From positions 1 to 11,775 of the forward strand of contig CAYFIB010000066.1 in assembly GCA_964342855.1 (NCBI GenBank): DNA of 11,775 nt. Reading direction: 5' to 3'. The notes beneath the pieces were generated by a model. It ran no database searches, had not been told where the DNA came from, and saw nothing but the letters and a program-made list of their open reading frames with translations. Made by a program: the position numbers and the translations under genes. This stretch comes from JBCBJX01 sp964342855. GTDB taxonomy: Bacteria; Pseudomonadota; Alphaproteobacteria; Caulobacterales; Parvularculaceae. Shown piece by piece: positions 7,190 to 11,775 of the stretch (position 1 is its first letter; each line of letters opens with the position of its first letter).

Positions 7190-7648
7190 TTACTTAAGGA
7201 GCGGGTGCGAGACGCTGTCGCCGGGCTTGATGCCAAGCTCGGCGGCGCGACCGCCGCGGATCTCCAGCGCCGCCGCGACGACTTCGCCCGAGGGAATGGG
7301 ATCGAGGGAGTGCGGCTCCGCCATCTCGGCGATGCGCGCGATGGTCCGGTCTTCGCGGATATAGATGATGTCGAGCGGGATGTAGGTATTCTTCATCCAC
7401 ATCGAAGCGGTGCGCGGCTGTACGTAGACGAACAACATGCCTGCATCGTCAGCGAGCTCGCGACGGAACATCAGCCCGCGGGTCATTTCGTCCGGCTCGT
7501 CGGCGATCTCCACGGTGAACGCGGCCTCACCTTGCGACGTCTGAATGACCAGTCGGTCGTCAGTTCCGCCGCTTCGCTCGCCGCCCTGGGCGCACGCGGT
7601 CAGCGCTATGGCGAGAGCGATTGATTTCAGGGTGAGGAGAAATCTCAT
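7190..7648 (-). CDS. DUF192 family lipoprotein
   Basis: The protein has 152 residues from the ATG at 7648, chosen because GAAGGA lies 5 bases upstream and the product then begins with a clean lipoprotein signal. The lipobox is LTAC with Cys19. The +2 residue is Ala rather than Asp, which predicts outer-membrane sorting if E. coli rules hold. DUF192 covers about 31-150 with RGLMFR (57-62), GMLFV (70-74), SMWMKNTYIPLDIIYI (83-98), and LEIRGGRAAELGIKPGD (128-144). The family is a small beta-rich domain of unknown function, often exported. It lies 32 bases downstream of the cold-shock gene on the same strand, so the two are probably one operon. Confidence 0.9.
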   Translation of the reverse strand: MRFLLTLKSIALAIALTACAQGGERSGGTDDRLVIQTSQGEAAFTVEIADEPDEMTRGLMFRRELADDAGMLFVYVQPRTASMWMKNTYIPLDIIYIREDRTIARIAEMAEPHSLDPIPSGEVVAAALEIRGGRAAELGIKPGDSVSHPLLK

Positions 7649-7680
7649 GGTCGTCCTTCCGGCTCGTCGCGTTCGCCGCG

Positions 7681-8235
7681 TCAATTGCCGGCGGCGAACC
7701 TGATCTCAACCGCTAACAGGCCTTTGGGGCCTTCGCCATAGCGAACCTCGACCTGCTGGTCCGGCTCCAGTTCGCCGATGGTGCAGCGACGCAGAACTTC
7801 CATGTGTACGAAGACATCGCGGCTCGATCGATCAAGCGACACGAACCCGTACCCTTTGGCGCGATTGAACCATTTCACTGACGCGGGTTCGAAGTCCTCA
7901 GCGGCCGCGGCCACGATCTGAGGCTCCTCGTCATGGCGCTCGTCGGAGAGGATCGGCCTTGCGGTGCTCTCATCGATTTCGATGACGCGAAGCGCCTGAA
8001 GGCCTTTCGGGCGGCGCACGGCCTCGCAGACGACGGTCGCGCCCTCTTTCGCGCCGGTGCGTCCCGCTTCCTTCAGACAGGACGAATGGAGCAGGACGTC
8101 TCCGTCACCCGTCGCCGGAATGATGAAACCGTAACCCTTGACCGCGTCGAACCATTTCACGACGCCGCGAACCTCAATGATCGCGTCGTCATCGTCGTCG
8201 TGGTCTGGGGACGAACTAAAGGTCCCTGGCTCCAT
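7681..8235 (-). CDS. Two-domain cold-shock protein (tandem CSD)
   Basis: The protein has 184 residues with two cold-shock domains joined by an acidic/Ala-rich linker (about 88-117). Domain 1 (about 22-87) has VKWFD, RNP1-like KGYGFI at 33-38, and RNP2-like DVLLH at 46-50. Domain 2 (about 118-182) has VKWFN, KGYGFV at 127-132, and DVFVH at 140-144. Such proteins bind single-stranded RNA and DNA and unfold structured mRNA. Tandem forms are typical of alphaproteobacteria; Caulobacter CspC and CspD have this layout. The ATG at 8235 has GGGAAG 6 bases upstream. Two in-frame GTG codons before it are less likely starts. The N-terminal stretch SSSPDHDDDDD is strongly acidic. A long leader and an inverted repeat precede it. 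Confidence 0.94.
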   Translation of the reverse strand: MEPGTFSSSPDHDDDDDAIIEVRGVVKWFDAVKGYGFIIPATGDGDVLLHSSCLKEAGRTGAKEGATVVCEAVRRPKGLQALRVIEIDESTARPILSDERHDEEPQIVAAAAEDFEPASVKWFNRAKGYGFVSLDRSSRDVFVHMEVLRRCTIGELEPDQQVEVRYGEGPKGLLAVEIRFAAGN

Positions 8236-8294
8236 CACGCACTTCCCACTACGGAACACGGATCAGTTTACCGAATTTTAACCACGAACCAAGG

Positions 8295-8327
8295 TTTCCA
8301 CCGCCCCAATCGCGCGAATTGTGGAAA
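8295..8327 (-). promoter_or_regulatory. Inverted repeat in the cold-shock gene leader
   Basis: TTTCCAC at 8295-8301 and GTGGAAA at 8321-8327 are 7-bp complementary arms around 19 bases. The repeat overlaps the predicted transcription start of the cold-shock gene. It could be an operator or, if transcription starts further upstream, a leader hairpin. The pairing is seen directly; the role is inference. Confidence 0.35.
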
Positions 8328-8330
8328 ACT

Positions 8331-8359
8331 TTGTTAGTTATGGTTGAAAATCGCGTCAA
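8331..8359 (-). promoter_or_regulatory. Predicted promoter of the cold-shock/DUF192 operon
   Basis: On the minus strand a TTGACG -35 element (8359-8354) is spaced 17 bases from a TAACAA -10-like element (8336-8331). The -35 is strong and the -10 is poor (3 of 6 matches to consensus). A start near 8324 would give an untranslated leader of roughly 90 bases, in keeping with the long leaders of many cold-shock genes. The rest of the 8236-8405 gap is comparatively AT-rich and holds no gene. Confidence 0.4.
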
Positions 8360-8405
8360 CGCGCACTGAACTGTCGCAAAACCGCAATAGTTCGGTTGAC
8401 CCGCG

Positions 8406-8852
8406 CTAGACGATGTCGCGATCCGCGACCTCACTGAGGAACACCGAGATCAGATCGAGGAACAACTCGAAGTCGTCGAGAATGTTTTCCTCAGACACCC
8501 CGCCCGCAGCGTTGCGGTCGTACTGAACGACGACATCGCCGTCGCTGTCGAAATAGACGCGGCCGAATTTGATCTGATTGTTGAAGTCGTTGAGAAACTC
8601 GAGGCCGACATTCTCTTCGTTGAGGCCGGCGATGTAGGCGATGTAGCTGATGTCCGCATCCGGGCCCTCGGTGCCGACCAGCACGATCTGATCGCCGACG
8701 GAGACGGCGACCATGTCCGACCCGAACTCACGGACGGAGTAGCTCGCATCCTCAAGGATTTCGCCGATGCGCGCGGCGCTGACGACTTCCTGCGCCGACG
8801 CCGAGACGATGAGCGTCGCAGCGGCGAAAGCGGCGACAACGAATTTGATCAT
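8406..8852 (-). CDS. Secreted YbjN-domain protein
   Basis: The protein has 148 residues from the ATG at 8852, chosen because it gives a typical signal peptide (MIKF followed by a hydrophobic core) with probable cleavage after ASA at 18-20, before QE. The mature part matches the YbjN family (PF10722): a VGTEGPDADISYIAYIAGL strand region (59-77), then the conserved FLNDFNNQIKFGRVYFDSDG (86-105), a VVVQYD strand (107-112), GG at 117-118, and a C-terminal helix rich in Phe, Leu and Asp. YbjN-domain proteins resemble type III secretion chaperones in fold. Exported versions are common in alphaproteobacteria, with no established function. The mature protein is strongly acidic. The Shine-Dalgarno is weak (GGGG). 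It has no clear operon partner. Confidence 0.85.
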   Translation of the reverse strand: MIKFVVAAFAAATLIVSASAQEVVSAARIGEILEDASYSVREFGSDMVAVSVGDQIVLVGTEGPDADISYIAYIAGLNEENVGLEFLNDFNNQIKFGRVYFDSDGDVVVQYDRNAAGGVSEENILDDFELFLDLISVFLSEVADRDIV

Positions 8853-8868
8853 GTGAAACGCCCCGCGC

Positions 8869-8897
8869 GTGGTCCCAATTCGGGAACAGAGAACCAC
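8869..8897 (-). promoter_or_regulatory. Bulged hairpin in the YbjN-domain gene leader
   Basis: On the minus strand GTGG (8897-8894) and TCCC (8885-8882 complement) pair with GGGA and CCAC (8876-8869), enclosing a GAATT loop. Eight unpaired bases form a one-sided bulge at 8893-8886. The hairpin would end about 16 bases before the ATG at 8852. It may be a leader structure or chance. The rest of the 8853-8994 gap shows no gene. Confidence 0.25.
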
Positions 8898-8994
8898 AGG
8901 CGCGCCGCTTCGCGCAATCGCCCGCGCGCAACAGCCATCGCGAATGCGGCTCGGTTGATCGTCGATTTTGAGGAGAAAGACACGTCCCGGAAAA

Positions 8995-9069
8995 TGGCAG
9001 GCCCTAGGGGAATCGAACCCCTCTTTCCAGGTTGAAAACCTGGCGTCCTAACCGATAGACGAAGGGCCC
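8995..9069 (-). tRNA. tRNA-Glu (UUC anticodon)
   Basis: The 75-base gene folds into a normal cloverleaf with the 3' CCA encoded (8997-8995). The acceptor arm is GGGCCCT paired with AGGGCCT, so the first pair is a G1-U72 wobble; the discriminator is G73. The anticodon stem CCAGG/CCTGG encloses the loop TTTTCAA, giving anticodon TTC for GAA/GAG codons. The T arm is AGGGG, TTCGATT, CCCCT. The transcript is followed by TTTT. It is a single gene with its own promoter, not part of an rRNA operon. Confidence 0.96.
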
Positions 9070-9084
9070 GCGCCGGGAAGCGGT

Positions 9085-9113
9085 GAAATAGCGAGACGCG
9101 ACGGGCCGCGCAA
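9085..9113 (-). promoter_or_regulatory. Promoter of tRNA-Glu
   Basis: On the minus strand TTGCGC (9113-9108) is spaced exactly 17 bases from TATTTC (9090-9085). Transcription would start near 9078, about 9 bases before the mature tRNA 5' end. A GC-rich stretch follows the -10, like the discriminator regions of stringently controlled stable-RNA promoters. The gap from here to the recJ stop holds no other feature beyond short GC hairpins. Confidence 0.55.
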
Positions 9114-9168
9114 GAGTGCGTTTGCGGATTTTCTGTTTGGCGTTCGCCGAGTTTTCCACGGCCGAAGG

Positions 9169-10962
9169 TCAGATAGCGGGCGCCGCATCCAGAATATGAA
9201 ATTCCCCGGCGCCGCCGCCGCGCCAGTCATCCGGACGCACGACGCCGACGAGATGCACGGGCCGCCCGCCCGCCTGCAGAAGAAGATCGCCAAGCGGCTC
9301 GCCGACGGCCCGAAAAGCGATGGCGCGCGCGACCGGCTCGCCCGTTCGACCGGAGATCGTCAGCGCCAAATGTCGACCGCCGCGAATGTCCGCACGGTCG
9401 ATGCGCACCGACTGTAGCGCCAAAGTCGGTTCTTTATTTTCCGGACCGAATGGTCCGATAGGCGAAAGCGCCTTGGCGACGCTCGCCGAGACGGCGCCGG
9501 GGCGCGCCTCGACATCGACTAACAGCGTCTCCACCGGCGCGCCGTCCGGCGTCTGGCGTTTGATTTCGCGTTCGATGAACGCGGCGAAGGCGCTCGCTTT
9601 ATCCGGCTCGAGCGTCAGGCCCGCAGCCTGCGCATGACCGCCGCCCGCGACCAGCAGCCCGCTTTCGGCCGCCGCGCGGACGGCGCGACCGAGATCGACG
9701 CCGGGAACTGAACGGCCGGATCCGCGCCCGACCCCATCCATCACGGAGACGGCGATCGCAGGTCGACCGAACCGTTCGCGCAGCCGCCCGGCGACGATGC
9801 CGACGACGCCGGGATGCCAGCCCTCCGCCATGGCGAACACTACTGGCCGGTCCGCGCCGCGGGCGGTGATCTGCTCGATGGCCTCTTCCGTCGCCGCGGC
9901 TTCGATCGCTTTACGCTCGGCGTTCAACACGTCGAGGCGGTCTGCAGCACGCTCGGCGCTTGCAGCGTCCGGCGCCGTCAGGAGATCGAAGGCGAGCCGT
10001 GGATGGGCGATGCGCCCGGCGGCGTTGATACGCGGGCCAAGGCCGAAACCGAGATCATGCGCCGTCGGCGTCTTGTCGCCGCATGCGCGACCGAGCAGCG
10101 CCGACATGCCGGGCGCCTTTCGCGCGCCCATGACCTTGAGGCCCTGCGCCACCAGCACGCGCGCGAGACCGCGCATGGGCATCACGTCGCAGACGAGCCC
10201 CAGCGCGGCGAGATCGAGAAGATCGAGGAGGTTCGGCTCGGCGCGCTCCTTGAAAAACCCGTCCGCGCGCAGCACGCGGGTCGTCGCGACCGCCGCCATG
10301 AAGGCGACGCCCGCGGCGGAGAGATCGCCGAGGCCGGCGGCGCAGCCCGGCTGGTTCGGATTGACGAGGGCGGCGGCGTCCGGGCGCCCCTCGCCCATCT
10401 GGTGGTGATCGAGGACGACCGTCTCGGCGCCGAGCGCCTTCGCGGCGGCGATGGGCTCGAAAGCCGACGCGCCGCAATCGACCGTGACGATGAGCCCCGC
10501 GCCGCCCGCCGCCAGCTCCTCGAAGGCGGCGACATTCGGTCCGTACCCGTCGGTCATGCGGTCCGGCAGATAGACGGCCGGCGTCACGCCGAGCGCCGAA
10601 AGCCAGCGGTGGAGGAGCGCCGAGGCCGTGACGCCGTCGACATCATAATCGCCGAAAATGGCGATCCCCTCGCCGCTCGCGATCGCGCGGGCGATCCGCG
10701 CCGCCGCGATGTCCATGTCTTTCAGGACGGACGGGTCCGGCATCGCCGCTTTCAGCTTGGGCGTGAGAAACGCTGCGGCGTCTTCCGGCGCGACCCCGCG
10801 GGCGGCGAGAACGCGCGCCGCAATGTCCTCAACGCCGGTCGCCGCGGCGATGCGCGCCGCGCGTGCTGCGTCGCCAGGCGCTAAAATCCACCGTTTGCCC
10901 GTGACGGAGCGGGCGACGCCGAATAAGGCGTCGGGGTCGATGGAAGGCGCGGGAAGAGACAT
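9169..10962 (-). CDS. recJ: Single-stranded-DNA-specific 5'-3' exonuclease RecJ
   Basis: The protein has 597 residues from the ATG at 10962, which has GAGGA about 7 bases upstream. The frame is open further upstream to 11217, but those 85 codons are the complement of the divergent gene. RecJ degrades single-stranded DNA 5'-3' in RecFOR recombination and mismatch repair. The DHH catalytic core has DYDVDG at 105-110, DCG at 162-164, DHH at 185-187, and a conserved INAAGR at 312-317. Next come HPG at 383-385 and the DHHA1-type signature GGGHAQAAG at 440-448, then a C-terminal OB-like domain (about 485-597). All metal-binding motifs are present. The start is 42 bases from the divergent sulfotransferase-like gene. 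Confidence 0.97.
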   Translation of the reverse strand: MSLPAPSIDPDALFGVARSVTGKRWILAPGDAARAARIAAATGVEDIAARVLAARGVAPEDAAAFLTPKLKAAMPDPSVLKDMDIAAARIARAIASGEGIAIFGDYDVDGVTASALLHRWLSALGVTPAVYLPDRMTDGYGPNVAAFEELAAGGAGLIVTVDCGASAFEPIAAAKALGAETVVLDHHQMGEGRPDAAALVNPNQPGCAAGLGDLSAAGVAFMAAVATTRVLRADGFFKERAEPNLLDLLDLAALGLVCDVMPMRGLARVLVAQGLKVMGARKAPGMSALLGRACGDKTPTAHDLGFGLGPRINAAGRIAHPRLAFDLLTAPDAASAERAADRLDVLNAERKAIEAAATEEAIEQITARGADRPVVFAMAEGWHPGVVGIVAGRLRERFGRPAIAVSVMDGVGRGSGRSVPGVDLGRAVRAAAESGLLVAGGGHAQAAGLTLEPDKASAFAAFIEREIKRQTPDGAPVETLLVDVEARPGAVSASVAKALSPIGPFGPENKEPTLALQSVRIDRADIRGGRHLALTISGRTGEPVARAIAFRAVGEPLGDLLLQAGGRPVHLVGVVRPDDWRGGGAGEFHILDAAPAI

Positions 10963-11004
10963 CGGGCCATCCTCGCGGAGATTCGCCGCCGCTGCGAGAA
11001 GAAG

Positions 11005-11775
11005 ATGAGTAACGACGTCCTGATCCTTGGCCGCGCGAAGACGGGCACGACCTTCCTCGCCCAGTCCGTCGCCCAGAGCCTCGGCGCGGCCTATGTGAGC
11101 GAGCCGAAAACCCGCGAGGCCGCCATGATCAGCGCCGGGGTGAAAACGCGGGTCGTCAAGGTGATTTTTGAACACTGGGCGCCGGACGAATTGCGCGCCC
11201 TCTTGAGCGAGGATCAATTCACGGCCCGTCTCGCGATCCTGCGCGATCCGCGGGATGAATACGTGTCCCGCGCACTCTTCATGGCGCGCGCGGAGCTCTG
11301 GTCCGGTCGCGCCGGAAAAGCGGAAATGGAGGCGTGGGCGTGCGCGCTCGAAGCCAAAGAGCGCTCCCCGGTCTCCATTTCATTCCATGAGTTGATGCGC
11401 GGGTATTCGGAGATCTTCAAAGACGCCGCTGGCGCGCCTGGCTTCGGACAGTTCGCACAGGATACGGATCGGTATCTCGAATTCGTCGAGACCGCGCCCT
11501 GCACGTCCGTTCGCTACGAAAAGTTCGTCGATGGAGACTTCAGTGAAATCACCGATGCGACCGGCGCACCCATCACCGGCGCGCACGATCTCGGCGACCA
11601 ATGGTACACCAAGCGCTCATCCGGATCGGGCGACTGGCGGCGCCTCTTCACCGAGGATGATCTATCGCTGCTGAAAGAGAAGCTCAGCGGCGTCGTCGAA
11701 CGAGCAGGATATGAAGACTGGACGCTCGACCCCGCGCCAGTCCTCGCCGCCGAGCATTATTCCGGCTACGTCCGC
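11005..11775 (+). CDS. Sulfotransferase-family protein, incomplete at the right edge
   Basis: An open frame of 257 codons begins at the ATG at 11005 and has no stop before the window ends. It starts MSNDVLILGRAKTGTTFLAQ; RAKTGTT (10-16) matches the 5'-phosphosulfate-binding loop of PAPS-dependent sulfotransferases. LRDPRDEYVSRA (79-90) fits the 3'-phosphate-binding motif with Arg80 and Ser88. Later RYEKF (170-174) and GSGDWRRLFTEDD (207-219) match the conserved RYEDL-like and GxxGDWxxxF regions. These enzymes transfer sulfate from PAPS to glycans, lipids or other acceptors; the acceptor here cannot be told. GAGAAG lies just upstream of the ATG. There is no signal peptide, so it acts in the cytoplasm. 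The final SGYVR resembles the end region of related proteins, so few residues are probably missing. Confidence 0.8.
   Translation, partial: MSNDVLILGRAKTGTTFLAQSVAQSLGAAYVSEPKTREAAMISAGVKTRVVKVIFEHWAPDELRALLSEDQFTARLAILRDPRDEYVSRALFMARAELWSGRAGKAEMEAWACALEAKERSPVSISFHELMRGYSEIFKDAAGAPGFGQFAQDTDRYLEFVETAPCTSVRYEKFVDGDFSEITDATGAPITGAHDLGDQWYTKRSSGSGDWRRLFTEDDLSLLKEKLSGVVERAGYEDWTLDPAPVLAAEHYSGYVR

Noticed and set aside
8340..8366. CGCG-TTGA-CGCG hairpin plus ATTTT on the minus strand as a terminator of the YbjN gene
   Set aside because: The stem is only 4 bp and it contains the -35 element predicted for the cold-shock gene, so the promoter reading was preferred.
8853..9035. Short plus-strand open frame ending in GPRGIEPLFPG
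   Set aside because: That ending is the well-known false translation of the antisense strand of a tRNA gene. It overlaps tRNA-Glu here.
9814..10884. Plus-strand open frame (356 codons) opposite recJ
   Set aside because: It is the complement of an intact recJ, has an Arg/Gly-rich composition and has no recognisable domain.
10963..11217. N-terminal extension of RecJ by 85 residues
   Set aside because: It is antisense to the sulfotransferase-like gene. RecJ has its normal length and a good ribosome-binding site at the ATG at 10962.
11214..11601. Minus-strand open frames at the right end
   Set aside because: They are antisense to the sulfotransferase-like frame, whose motifs and unbroken length support the plus strand.
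1..11775. Search for a mobile element, CRISPR array, toxin-antitoxin pair, phage-defence cluster or novel multi-gene system
   Set aside because: No transposase, integrase, array repeats, paired small genes or defence-type domains were seen, and composition is uniform across the window.

Overview
This window looks like ordinary chromosome from a GC-rich alphaproteobacterium. The evidence is the uniformly high GC with GCC/GCG-heavy codon use, an sdhE/recG neighbourhood, a DUF502 gene beside recG, a tandem cold-shock-domain protein next to a DUF192 gene, and an alphaproteobacterial-style YbjN-domain secreted protein. A Hyphomonadales/Parvularculales-type lineage is possible, but the sequence alone does not fix it. 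I see no insertion sequence, prophage gene, CRISPR array, attachment site or replication origin. No gene-free stretch exceeds about 170 bases.

Layout, left to right. The 5' end of sdhE (minus) runs off the left edge. Upstream of it on the same strand is a membrane-bound hybrid histidine kinase (129-1877). Divergent from the kinase is recG (1982-4069, plus), whose stop lies 6 bases from the stop of a convergent DUF502 membrane protein (4076-4939, minus). A divergent gap of about 93 bases holds a strong minus-strand terminator-like hairpin. It leads to a DUF3089 alpha/beta-hydrolase-like gene with a TTG start (5033-6214, plus), followed by galU (6288-7160, plus). A perfect 8-bp hairpin separates galU from the convergent pair formed by a two-domain cold-shock protein (7681-8235) and a DUF192 lipoprotein (7190-7648), both minus. 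Next come a secreted YbjN-domain protein (8406-8852, minus), tRNA-Glu(UUC) with an encoded CCA and a good promoter (8995-9069, minus), and recJ (9169-10962, minus). Divergent from recJ is a sulfotransferase-like gene that is still open at the right edge (11005 onwards, plus).

The genes are mostly housekeeping. RecG and RecJ act in recombination and replication-fork repair. SdhE flavinates succinate dehydrogenase. GalU makes UDP-glucose for envelope polysaccharides. The tandem cold-shock protein is an RNA/ssDNA-binding regulator. The sulfotransferase and galU may both serve surface glycans, but they are far apart and not in one operon.

I found no clear new multi-gene system. The points most worth checking are three. 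First, the DUF3089 protein has lost the usual nucleophile serine and the presumed catalytic histidine, so it may be a pseudoenzyme. Second, an intrinsic-terminator-like element sits immediately upstream of the DUF502 start with no minus-strand gene upstream of it, so it may be a leader attenuator. Third, a hybrid histidine kinase lies between sdhE and recG.
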